Shown: positions 42,822 to 51,291 of the stretch, one piece after another | How the letters are laid out: each line of letters opens with the position of its first letter | Numbering within the stretch: position 1 is the stretch's first letter | DNA from: Lachnospiraceae bacterium UBA7086 | Lineage (GTDB): Bacteria > Bacillota > Clostridia > Lachnospirales > Lachnospiraceae | DNA length: 64,000 nucleotides | Assembly (NCBI GenBank): GCA_002492525.1 | Contig: DKZA01000050.1 | Location: 20,401 to 84,400 of the forward strand | Reading direction: 5' to 3' | Made by a program: the position numbers and the translations under genes | Notes under the pieces: model-generated | What the model saw: only the letters and a program-made list of their open reading frames with translations | What the model was told of the DNA's origin: nothing | The model's database searches: none

Positions 42822-43897
42822 TATTTTACCCTTAACCTGTATTCTAACTGACAGTCAAACGGCTCCCGTTCCACATGCTTCCTGTCATACATCTGTGCCT
42901 CCACGCACCCCATAGCCTGATAAAACGCCTGTGTTTCCACTGCCGAATGAGCTGATATGTAAAGTTTGTCTGCCCCATTTTGTATGGCCCAGTCCGATGC
43001 TTTTTCAAAAAGTTCTCTCCCTATCCCATGTCCACGCATATCTTCCGACACATGAATACTGGACAGATCCAGATAATGATGTTCTTTGCCAAACAACGAA
43101 GACTCCACAGAGACAAATCCTTTCAACACGCCCCGATAAAAAGTCCCGCATACAAAACCGCCTGTTTTCACCGTATTCTTAAGGCAGCCTGTCAGCGTCT
43201 GATAATCTTCTTTCGTCCAGTCGTCCGTAAACGGATCCTCCACGATGACCCAGGCGCCGTCTACCCTTCTTCTGCACCTGGTCACGCACTGATGCCGGAT
43301 AAACCGGTCAAACAATTCCGGACATATTTCCGTTTCCTCTAACGTCCTGTATTGGACTGTATCTGCAATATAACTTTCCGTTTCCTCCATAACCGCCGTC
43401 AGAATACGCAGATTCTGCCTGGTATCCCCCGGAATTTCCAACGAATGATTCGCCTCCTCTATGATTTGAAGGGGCAGATTGTTTTCCCTGCACTTTGACT
43501 CGATTATCTTAGTCTGCACCCAGGGATCTTGGGTTCCGTGAAATACGATACCCTCCCCCGGTGCAAACGCAAAAGTTCTCTCCAAGGGCGTATAATATAT
43601 ATGCCTGCACCCTATCTGATACCTTGCAGCATAGGCACTGGCAACCGCCGTACCGATACTTTTGGACACAAAAAGGATATCGTCATACTGCGGCCAGACC
43701 ACTTCCGCCAGACAAGCCTCCGTCTGGGAAAAAGCATCCGCAAAAGCCTCATCCATATCTTTACTCAGTCCATCATAACTAATCTTAATAGTCTCATACT
43801 GATACTGTTTCGCTATTTTTTCACTGTAATAAAGAAGCGGTTTGTCACAATGATATCCAATCCCCGGGAAAAATACCGCCAGCTTCATGTTTCTCAT
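42821..43897 (-). CDS. fusion of an alpha/beta-hydrolase-like domain with a GNAT acetyltransferase
   Basis: A 358-residue protein in two parts. Residues 1-185 look like a small alpha/beta hydrolase: KLAVFFPGIGYHCDKPLLYY, a nucleophile-elbow-like ILFVSKSIGTAVAS (Ser within S-x-G after a strand), a late Asp in GTQDPWV and His in EEANHSLE. Residues 195-358 form a GNAT domain with the acetyl-CoA loop SEDMRGHGIGRELFE and the final AHSAVETQAFYQAMGC. The elbow has Lys-Ser-Ile-Gly in place of the usual G-x-S-x-G, so activity of the first half is uncertain. Start choice lies among ATGs at 43909, 43897 and 43888; 43897 follows GAGGAG. It is coupled to a MATE gene. Confidence 0.75.
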   Translation of the reverse strand: MRNMKLAVFFPGIGYHCDKPLLYYSEKIAKQYQYETIKISYDGLSKDMDEAFADAFSQTEACLAEVVWPQYDDILFVSKSIGTAVASAYAARYQIGCRHIYYTPLERTFAFAPGEGIVFHGTQDPWVQTKIIESKCRENNLPLQIIEEANHSLEIPGDTRQNLRILTAVMEETESYIADTVQYRTLEETEICPELFDRFIRHQCVTRCRRRVDGAWVIVEDPFTDDWTKEDYQTLTGCLKNTVKTGGFVCGTFYRGVLKGFVSVESSLFGKEHHYLDLSSIHVSEDMRGHGIGRELFEKASDWAIQNGADKLYISAHSAVETQAFYQAMGCVEAQMYDRKHVEREPFDCQLEYRLRVK

Positions 43898-43971
43898 CAC
43901 ACTCCTCATACATACAATTACCTGCCAAATTTACATCCGCAGATACAAATTTTCATATTACAGATGGCAGC

Positions 43972-44946
43972 TTAATTCTGCCGCCTGATCTGCTCTTCTT
44001 TCATCAACGAATATCGTATCAAATCAGAGCTGTCCAGCTCCTCTTTATACATATCCACCGCCGTAATCTGATGGTTGTCATAAGTGGTATAATAATAAAT
44101 TCCCTTATCTGCATTACAACAGGAAGTATAAATCGTTATTTCATATTTGCCATTTTCCAGTTCGCAGCATCCCCTCTGTTGATCCACCGAACCCAGAATA
44201 TGGAAAAACTGACTGACACTTGCTTCCTCTCCCTCTCCGGAAACCGAATTCATTTTGGTAAACGCCGCTCTCACAAACCTGGACGGCGACGACAGATCCC
44301 CCGGCAAACCTACGGCCCCAAGTCCACGACTGTATGGTTTCAAGTCAAGATTCTGCGCAAAAGTATTAACCGGCGGCTTAGCCGACAGATGCATATATGT
44401 GCTCAGATTCAGAAGTTGCTGTTGAAACGGTGGATTATTCGTTAGCACCCCTACCGGATCGTCATAGATTTTAATCCCTTCCTGTACCGCTTCCACTACA
44501 ATGGCTTGCTCCCTGTCCGCAATGATCCAATGTAATTGTGCAGGCGGCAATGCCTCACTAAATGATACCCCGATGAGATTCATGTTCTCTATAAGCGCCC
44601 TCGCCTCTGTTACCGCAGCGCACTGACATAGTATCCATGGAATCAATTCAAACTGTGCAATATTATCCTTTCCTTCTTTTTTCTTCCAGAAAGCGGCATT
44701 GCCCACAAAATTAAGCCCTGCCATCCCCAGCCCCTTCTCGTTGACCGCATCATAATAAAGCGGATAATTCTCCGCTACATATGCCATTCCTATCATCGCA
44801 TAGTGTGTATTGCAATCGCCTGCCTCTACAAAGTGAAAAGGATACTTTCTGGGCGTAATTGTCACTTCATCGCCATAGGAAAAATCATAATCCAAGGTCC
44901 GCCCAAAATAAAAATCTTTAGTCTTATAGGTTAGCGCTGTGCACAT
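43972..44946 (-). CDS. bsh: bile salt hydrolase / choloylglycine hydrolase family enzyme
   Basis: This N-terminal nucleophile hydrolase would cleave the amide bond of glycine- or taurine-conjugated bile acids. The 324-residue product begins MCTALTYKTKDFYFGRTLDY, exposing Cys2 after Met removal, with Arg and Asp of the active site in FGRTLDY. Also present are Asn in GMAGLNF, Asn in VLTNNPPF, and Arg in SPSRFVRAAF. The sister family penicillin V acylase shares some of these, but ITPRKYPF and LNLSTYMHLSAK fit bile salt hydrolases of gut Bacillota. GGAG precedes the ATG at 44946. It is intracellular (no signal peptide). A Nudix gene lies 22 bases upstream in the same direction. Confidence 0.9.
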   Translation of the reverse strand: MCTALTYKTKDFYFGRTLDYDFSYGDEVTITPRKYPFHFVEAGDCNTHYAMIGMAYVAENYPLYYDAVNEKGLGMAGLNFVGNAAFWKKKEGKDNIAQFELIPWILCQCAAVTEARALIENMNLIGVSFSEALPPAQLHWIIADREQAIVVEAVQEGIKIYDDPVGVLTNNPPFQQQLLNLSTYMHLSAKPPVNTFAQNLDLKPYSRGLGAVGLPGDLSSPSRFVRAAFTKMNSVSGEGEEASVSQFFHILGSVDQQRGCCELENGKYEITIYTSCCNADKGIYYYTTYDNHQITAVDMYKEELDSSDLIRYSLMKEEQIRRQN

Positions 44947-44968
44947 TATCTTCTCCGTTCCGGAGCAT

Positions 44969-45358
44969 TTACACTCCTTCATTCTTTAATTTATCAATCA
45001 ATCCTCTGTCCGCCGGCAGCCACTCCACACTGTCAAGCGTCTCTTTTGTAAGCCACTTGGCCGCCTCATGCTCCTTCAGCACCAGGTCACCAGACTGAAT
45101 GGTACATAGGAAGCAATCCATGGACAGGTGAAAGGCAGGGTAATCATACTCTACAGTATCAACCAATTTTCCCACTGCGATCTCTGTATCTAATTCTTCC
45201 CGAATTTCTCGGATTAATGCTTCCTGAGGTGTTTCGCCCTCCTCAATTTTGCCGCCGGGAAATTCCCAGCCGTCCTTGAACTCGCCATAGCCCCGCTGAG
45301 TAGCGAAAATCTGGTGGTTGTGGGTGATGATGGCGGCGACTACTTTGATGGTTTTCAT
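44969..45358 (-). CDS. mutT: MutT-like Nudix hydrolase (8-oxo-dGTP diphosphatase type)
   Basis: A 129-residue enzyme with a complete Nudix box: GGKIEEGETPQEALIREIRE followed by ELD. The lead KVVAAIITHNHQIFATQRG and the EFPGGK context are those of MutT, which removes oxidised dGTP from the nucleotide pool to limit mutation. The ATG at 45358 begins the domain; 33 codons upstream are open but AT-rich and outside the family. It probably shares a transcript with the bile salt hydrolase gene. Confidence 0.9.
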   Translation of the reverse strand: MKTIKVVAAIITHNHQIFATQRGYGEFKDGWEFPGGKIEEGETPQEALIREIREELDTEIAVGKLVDTVEYDYPAFHLSMDCFLCTIQSGDLVLKEHEAAKWLTKETLDSVEWLPADRGLIDKLKNEGV

Positions 45359-45529
45359 GGTTTGGAAAGAGCTCCCTGTTCCCACTTTTATATCAAATAA
45401 TATTTTTATTGTAGCTTCATTCTTCAAATATGGCAAATAAAATTCATAAGATAGCATTACACAACGCGGGAACTATCCCACACATATAATTTCACTTTTC
45501 ATACCATCTCTTTCCTCTATTAACAGAAA

Positions 45530-45556
45530 AGGCAGATGAATCTACTCCATCTGTCT
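45530..45556. terminator. terminator at the left edge of the defence island
   Basis: AGGCAGATG and CATCTGTCT pair around nine bases. TTCTTTTTCC follows on the plus strand and TTTTCTG on the minus strand, where it would end the restriction operon. Confidence 0.6.
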
Positions 45557-45686
45557 TTCTTTTTCCATTACTGGCTTCTCTAGTAATTCTTATTGTGCTC
45601 ATCTTCTCCTTTCAATAAAAAACCCGCTTTGCATTTCAAATATAGAAAAGTATACTTTACCAATAATGAATCACGATAAAAAGGTT

Positions 45687-47759
45687 CTATTCATAATCAT
45701 GCAGTTTATTTTCAAAAAATCGAAATGCAATATTATATAACCCTTCATCCTCTTCACTTAAATCCCTCCCATGTGCTCCGACACCTCTTGAGGTATTTAT
45801 TAAATCAAAAAACTGTTCAAATTTAACCCTATCCCCCAAAATATTTTGATAGTCCTTCCAATCTTTGAGTATAATTTGCTTTAGTTGAAATAAATATAGT
45901 TCCTGCATTGATTCTTTAAACGTTACCTCATTAATTTTTGATTCTTGTTTTTTATCTGTTGTAGTTCCCTTTAAATATTCTATTAACTTTTCCTTGGCTT
46001 TTTTCCCATACTTTCCCTGCATATTATAAAAAATTATTTTTCTTAATTTCTTTTCTAATCTATCTCTTCTAATATTTAATCTTACTACTTTGTCTTCTTG
46101 ACTATCTAAACTTTTGTCAAAAACAAATTTATCCTTTAAATAATCTTCAATTGACTTTATTCTAATATAATACTCCCCGTCATCCTTTTCAATCAAACAA
46201 TAACCACATAAATGTTGTATTTCTTTTTCACCACTAGATACTTCTTTTGCAAACACCTTTCTTCCATCCAAAGCTAATTTTTTTAACAATTCAAATTCTT
46301 TTGGATAATATATTTCTAAAACACCTAAAATCTGCTCTATAACACCAACCATATCCATTTTATAATCCTGAGAATTCTTATCGTAACTATGTCTCGAAAT
46401 TTTATAGGGACGAGGTATGCTTTTAGCTAAAAGCTCCGTATTCATTTTACTGCATACCTGTCTTGTTAAAAATGGGTGTCCTCCATAGTCTTCTAATAAT
46501 TTAGAATAAATTTGTTCCTCAAATGAAAGTCCTAAGTGTCCTCCTATATCTGAAACCATCTTTTTTACATCTTCATAGTCAAATAATTCCATATATATAG
46601 GTCTAAAAATACCAAAAATAGGATTATCAAATTCCTGTATTCTTCCTATTTCTATCATTTTAGGATTTACTCCTGCAATTAAAAAAGAAAAATAGGCATT
46701 ATTTGTCTGTATTATTGCTCTTAAAGCCTGCCAAAAATAAAGAGCATCATACTGTTCTCTCCAATGCAATGAAGGAGATGTCGTATAGCTAATACTCTCT
46801 ATTTCATCAAATATCAATAATATTCTTTTCTTTCTCAACGCAATATATAACATCTTTATATCTTTCTCGAAACTTTTCATTGCGTTTTTCTCAATATATC
46901 TATCATCTCCAGTGTCTAATATAAATTTAGAATCAAACCAGTTTTCGCCTTCCTCACTAATCTTGCTATACTCATCGTATATACGTTCAACTATCCTTTC
47001 CAAAAATTCATTCCATCTACTATGGTGATATTGTGAACAATCAAAATAAATTGCGGCACCACTTTCTTGTTCTATACGAATTTTTAATAAATTTAATATA
47101 GACGTCTTTCCGATTCTCCTCAACCCAAAAAGACCACCCTGTTCACCCTGCTTGTATTTTCCATATAATTCTGAAATTACATTTGTTCTATCTTTACCAA
47201 AAAAGAAAGTGTCACTATTCAATGGAGATGCAATTCCAAAAAGATCCCTTTCATACAAGAACTCTCTCATTCTATTTTGGAACCCATCTTCATCCAAGCC
47301 TTCACCTAATTCCTGATAATTAAACGGTACAATCAATCTAGCGTCAGGATTTTCTATCCTATCATTCTTTACAATAGAAACGATATCTTCATTCGTATCT
47401 ATCAAAAAACATGTGATTTTATCTAATCTATTTTTGTATTCTTGACTAGTAATCAACAAGTAATCCAGAAAATCTTTTGTCCTACTTTTAAAATCTCTCA
47501 TTCCATCCGTACTACAAAGAATAAGTACTTCATTTCCAAGATTATATAAATTACTAAATGTATCAATCGGTTTAATAAAATGAATCGTATAATATGTACT
47601 CTTAAATGATAACTCTCTAGAAAAAGTAACTAATCCAATTTTTGAAAAACACTTAATTGCTTGTACTACCTGATGTCCACCCTTAATTTCTATTTCTCTA
47701 CCAGTTTTTTTATCTTTTACAATCCCATTACGACACCTTTCATTTTCAACTATAGTCAT
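45687..47759 (-). CDS. STAND/AAA ATPase with C-terminal HEPN-like motif, putative defence effector
   Basis: A 690-residue protein. Residues 1-180 are an unrecognised domain. The NTPase has Walker A GLFGLRRIGKTSIL near 210, Walker B RILLIFDEIESI near 315 and a sensor-like FSFLIAGVNP, followed by a winged-helix-like part, as in STAND ATPases of the ATP-binding DUF/AAA_35 kind. The last 100 residues include SRGVGAHGRDLS near 660, matching the R-x4-6-H motif of HEPN ribonucleases. An ATP-triggered RNase acting in abortive infection is the inferred role. Codon use is very AT-rich. It lies 178 bases after the methyltransferase gene, so it may have its own promoter. AAGGAG precedes the ATG. Confidence 0.75.
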   Translation of the reverse strand: MTIVENERCRNGIVKDKKTGREIEIKGGHQVVQAIKCFSKIGLVTFSRELSFKSTYYTIHFIKPIDTFSNLYNLGNEVLILCSTDGMRDFKSRTKDFLDYLLITSQEYKNRLDKITCFLIDTNEDIVSIVKNDRIENPDARLIVPFNYQELGEGLDEDGFQNRMREFLYERDLFGIASPLNSDTFFFGKDRTNVISELYGKYKQGEQGGLFGLRRIGKTSILNLLKIRIEQESGAAIYFDCSQYHHSRWNEFLERIVERIYDEYSKISEEGENWFDSKFILDTGDDRYIEKNAMKSFEKDIKMLYIALRKKRILLIFDEIESISYTTSPSLHWREQYDALYFWQALRAIIQTNNAYFSFLIAGVNPKMIEIGRIQEFDNPIFGIFRPIYMELFDYEDVKKMVSDIGGHLGLSFEEQIYSKLLEDYGGHPFLTRQVCSKMNTELLAKSIPRPYKISRHSYDKNSQDYKMDMVGVIEQILGVLEIYYPKEFELLKKLALDGRKVFAKEVSSGEKEIQHLCGYCLIEKDDGEYYIRIKSIEDYLKDKFVFDKSLDSQEDKVVRLNIRRDRLEKKLRKIIFYNMQGKYGKKAKEKLIEYLKGTTTDKKQESKINEVTFKESMQELYLFQLKQIILKDWKDYQNILGDRVKFEQFFDLINTSRGVGAHGRDLSEEDEGLYNIAFRFFENKLHDYE

Positions 47760-47937
47760 TTTATCTTTCTCCTTAACTTCGTATATTCCATATACGTCTT
47801 ACATTTATAATAACCAAGCAGACACTAATATAAATAATATCCACATAGTACAGTATTATAATATCATATACATATTTCTATGTCTACAAACATAATTCTT
47901 TCTCATTTATATCATCTTAATTAAAGCAAATAAAAAT

Positions 47938-49326
47938 TCATTCTTCCGCGTCAAATATCTCAGACAATTGTTTTTCCATCTGATTCACCAGATTTACCAC
48001 CAATGCATTTCCCATCATAAATCTACGCTTATTTACCGGCATTTCTATAATTTCCCCATCTATTAAACATTCCTTCGTCCAATCATCGGGAAATCCCTGG
48101 ATACGTTCCACCTCTATAGGGGTAAGAAGTCTTATCTCTTTCGTTTTCTTGTCTATGACTATATGCGTAGTCCTGCTAAATGACCCTTCACTTGTTAGCA
48201 TTGTTCTAGCCGGTTTATCGTATTCATCAATCATCGCAATCGGCCCTTCTGAAAATACATATTCATGTCCATTTTTTGCTCGCCGTGTAAGCTTCTTTGC
48301 CCCTTTGACATATTGCCATGTTTTATGAGCTTCATCAGATAGCGGCTCTTTTGTTTCATCGCTATGGTTTTCATGGTCTTTTGAATAATACAAACGCTTC
48401 TCTGGTATAAAATAAGATTTATCTACATCTCCTTCCTCCATGATATCACCCAAAGTCTTTTGCTCCCCATCATATATCGGCTTTGTCTTCACAGTATAAA
48501 TAATACCGTCTTTCATCACACCAGAGTTTTCAAAAGAAAACGAAAATGTACTCGACAACTCTCCAATCTCATCTGGCAACTTCTTTATCCTAACTTTCGC
48601 TTCATCACATTTGTCAACAGGAAAACTTTTTGCAAAAAACCCTTCTGTAAGAATCACCGTTTCCATACTCTCTCCACGTGATTCCACATCACATAAACTA
48701 TCGTATTTGACCAGCTTGGCCACACGCAGTGCATATGCTGTCCTATCCTTATATGCAAAAATAAATATACGTCTGCGCCTTTGCTGAAACCCATACTCGG
48801 CAGCATTGATCACACGCCATTCCACTGTATATCCAAGATCACGGAAACATGCTAATATAATGGCAAAATCTCTCCCTCTCTGACTCGCCGGGCTCTTTAT
48901 AAGACGATCCACATTCTCCAGAAGCACAAAGGGAGCCTCTTTGGCTTCCAGCATGTCACGGATATCCCACCAAAGAACCCCTTTTTTACCTTCCAGCCCC
49001 TTTGATGTGGCAAGAGATGATGCCACTGAATAATCCTGACACGGAAATCCCCCTACAAGCAGATTATGGTCTGGAACCTTCTTTTTATCTACGGCATTGA
49101 TATCCGTATTTGTCATTTCCTGTTCATCTTTCCCCTTGCAGGGACCAAATCTATGTACATAACATCCATGTGCCCATTGAATTTTTTTATCCGCTGGTTC
49201 CCATTGATTAAACCATACTGTCTCCCATTTTTCTGGTTTATGAACATCTTCAATATGATTGATTGAATTTAGTCCACAACGAAATCCTCCAACCCCGGCA
49301 AATAATTCACAAACTGTCTTTTTCAT
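47938..49326 (-). CDS. DNA (cytosine-5-)-methyltransferase of a type II restriction-modification system
   Basis: A 462-residue m5C methyltransferase: motif I ELFAGVGGFRCGL, motif IV GGFPCQDYSVA with the catalytic Cys near residue 94, motif VI LLENVDRLIKSP, motif VIII QRRRRIFIFA, and a late motif X region (RRFMMGNALVVNLV). The variable target-recognition part spans about residues 200-390. It methylates cytosine at the site cut by the neighbouring nucleases. Sau3AI-type systems act on GATC, but the target here cannot be read. GAAGGAG precedes the ATG. It is 38 bases downstream of the first nuclease gene. Confidence 0.95.
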   Translation of the reverse strand: MKKTVCELFAGVGGFRCGLNSINHIEDVHKPEKWETVWFNQWEPADKKIQWAHGCYVHRFGPCKGKDEQEMTNTDINAVDKKKVPDHNLLVGGFPCQDYSVASSLATSKGLEGKKGVLWWDIRDMLEAKEAPFVLLENVDRLIKSPASQRGRDFAIILACFRDLGYTVEWRVINAAEYGFQQRRRRIFIFAYKDRTAYALRVAKLVKYDSLCDVESRGESMETVILTEGFFAKSFPVDKCDEAKVRIKKLPDEIGELSSTFSFSFENSGVMKDGIIYTVKTKPIYDGEQKTLGDIMEEGDVDKSYFIPEKRLYYSKDHENHSDETKEPLSDEAHKTWQYVKGAKKLTRRAKNGHEYVFSEGPIAMIDEYDKPARTMLTSEGSFSRTTHIVIDKKTKEIRLLTPIEVERIQGFPDDWTKECLIDGEIIEMPVNKRRFMMGNALVVNLVNQMEKQLSEIFDAEE

Positions 49327-49364
49327 CTAAATATCTCCTTCGTTCACTTTACGTATCAATCATA

Positions 49365-50825
49365 TCATAACCGACAGTTTTGATCAACCTTTATATCATC
49401 ATTTATTTGTTGATAAATATATGTATTATTCAACCAAAAACATTGTTTTGGGTACTGACGCCCATCAGGCAATTCAAAGGTATCCTGTGCGTTCTGTGCA
49501 TGCGGCCTTACGTGACACACTGGATTTTCTGATGCTTTGGGAAAATTATTCCTGCGTACTCCATTAATTTCTGTCACTTGAAGTCCCTCTTGCAACACCT
49601 GCTTGGTCTTGTGCCACACCGCCTTTACATCTGTCTCTAAATCTTCATATGGTATATTCCAGAATTGACATCCACGCAATCTGAGTACATCATTTTTATC
49701 AAATTTATATACTACAAATAAAAATCTGGTCTCCCGAAGATAATTTCCAAATTTTGATTCCTCCCACTCTTCTTCCACCAACTCTTTGAAGCGAAAAGCA
49801 GGGAAAGACATACTCTCTTTAATTTTATTATTCTTTCCTATCCGGATAGATTTCACAACAATACTTGCTTTCTCAAACTCTTCTGCATGATTTCCTTTAA
49901 TTCCCAATATCCTATATGCTAATATTGCTTCAAGACTCTTTGGTTTCTTTTGAATATCCACCTCAAACTCTTCACAGAGATTCTCAACTGAATACCCTTG
50001 AAATCTGTTGATTTTATCTATCACATAATCTTCAAAAGAATCTACTACATCCTCTTGGATAATCGGTTCATAAGTTATTTTCCCTGGAGCAATATAGTTA
50101 TTTAACACATATGTCATATAGGAACTTTTAAACGTAAATGCTCGCGGTTTCGCAAGTTCCTCACTAAACGGTTGCTTTCTTCTATCTTTTGATGTAGCTG
50201 CCTTAGGTGCAGCACCTAAATATAAGGTATCCCCTTCTGATAATTCATGCGCCTTTCCTGCCTGTATCTTAGAAACAATAATATAATAATCATGCTGAAT
50301 AATCTTCACATCCTGTGCCGGAGGCGTAAACAATCTGGAATAACCAATCTTATAATCTAAATTATATGGAATCTCCTTCCTATATAAATAATAAACCAAT
50401 AATATTAATTTAGATTTACTCCAAAGATGACTCTCTTCAAACTTCTCATTCACAACCTGATAATAATCAATCATCGTAAGAACAAGTCTTTCCTTTGCCG
50501 ATAATGAACCATCCCGATTGATCTTATAAGGTGTGACTTTCAATTCTACTCCTGCTTCATGAAAATCTGCTCTTGAATCACTATTACAAGCATAATGAAA
50601 AAATTTCTCCTCCACTATTTGTCCTAGATTCCCTTTATTTCTCTTTATACCCGATACATCAGAAGACCCATAATCAGAACTTCCATCTCGAAGTACCTGT
50701 GTCTGTCGCGCATCATCTTCCGCACAGATTTCTCGAAATGTTTTACCAATCATTTTCTGAGAATACGCTTCTATTGATAAAGGATTCGACTTGTCATATT
50801 CAACTTTATAATCCACTATCCTCAT
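49365..50825 (-). CDS. Sau3AI/MutH-family restriction endonuclease (first of two)
   Basis: A 486-residue endonuclease, close to the length of Sau3AI. The catalytic N-terminal MutH-like domain has Glu in GNLGQIVEEKFF, Asp in SRADFHE and GVELKVTP (D...E-x-K, ELK near residue 93). EESHL and GKAHELSEGDTLYLGAA follow. A second MutH-like domain fills the C-terminal half and ends PDGRQYPKQCFWLN. The upstream frame would begin with TTG; the ATG at 50825 has AGGTGG. It overlaps the Vsr-like gene by 20 bases. Confidence 0.92.
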   Translation of the reverse strand: MRIVDYKVEYDKSNPLSIEAYSQKMIGKTFREICAEDDARQTQVLRDGSSDYGSSDVSGIKRNKGNLGQIVEEKFFHYACNSDSRADFHEAGVELKVTPYKINRDGSLSAKERLVLTMIDYYQVVNEKFEESHLWSKSKLILLVYYLYRKEIPYNLDYKIGYSRLFTPPAQDVKIIQHDYYIIVSKIQAGKAHELSEGDTLYLGAAPKAATSKDRRKQPFSEELAKPRAFTFKSSYMTYVLNNYIAPGKITYEPIIQEDVVDSFEDYVIDKINRFQGYSVENLCEEFEVDIQKKPKSLEAILAYRILGIKGNHAEEFEKASIVVKSIRIGKNNKIKESMSFPAFRFKELVEEEWEESKFGNYLRETRFLFVVYKFDKNDVLRLRGCQFWNIPYEDLETDVKAVWHKTKQVLQEGLQVTEINGVRRNNFPKASENPVCHVRPHAQNAQDTFELPDGRQYPKQCFWLNNTYIYQQINDDIKVDQNCRL

Positions 50826-51291
50826 CAATCTCCACCTCTGTCATTTTCAAATCAAATATTATTTCTTCTATGACTTTAACACATTCATCTGTATTTTTTA
50901 GGATATCTTTTCCCCAAAAATGTATTACAGTCCATTGTTCAAATCGAAGTTTTTTATCTTTTTCCGCATCTCTTTCTATATTTCGCTGTATTTTACTTAC
51001 CCAGTATCCGGAGTTCTTTCCCTTTTCCAGTTTTGGCCTAAGTGTATCCCAATCTTTCCCATGAAAAAATTCACTATCACAAAAGATAGCAATCTTATAT
51101 TTCGTTATTGCAATATCCGGCGAACCTGGAAGACCTTTATAGTTTTTTCGGTATCTATATCCCTTTTCCCAAAGTGCTTTCCTCAAGGCAACTTCTATAC
51201 TCGTATCTTTTCCCCTGATACGACTCATATTTTTATGACTCTTTTCAGTCACCTCTCCGTGAAAACGTGGTTCTTTTATCTTATCCCTCAT
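50806..51291 (-). CDS. Vsr-like very-short-patch repair endonuclease lacking zinc ligands
   Basis: A 161-residue protein aligned by eye with E. coli Vsr: NMSRIRGKDTSIEVALRKAL, the catalytic Asp in LPGSPDIAI near 58, FFHGKDW and WVSKIQRNIERD. Vsr nicks beside T:G mismatches created by deamination of 5-methylcytosine. The Zn ligands of E. coli Vsr (Cys66, His71, Cys73, Cys117) fall on Glu, Lys, Trp and Gly here, and the active-site His64 position is Asp, while His69 is kept. It is embedded between the two nuclease genes with overlaps on both sides, so it belongs to the same operon. Confidence 0.88.
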   Translation of the reverse strand: MRDKIKEPRFHGEVTEKSHKNMSRIRGKDTSIEVALRKALWEKGYRYRKNYKGLPGSPDIAITKYKIAIFCDSEFFHGKDWDTLRPKLEKGKNSGYWVSKIQRNIERDAEKDKKLRFEQWTVIHFWGKDILKNTDECVKVIEEIIFDLKMTEVEIDEDSGL

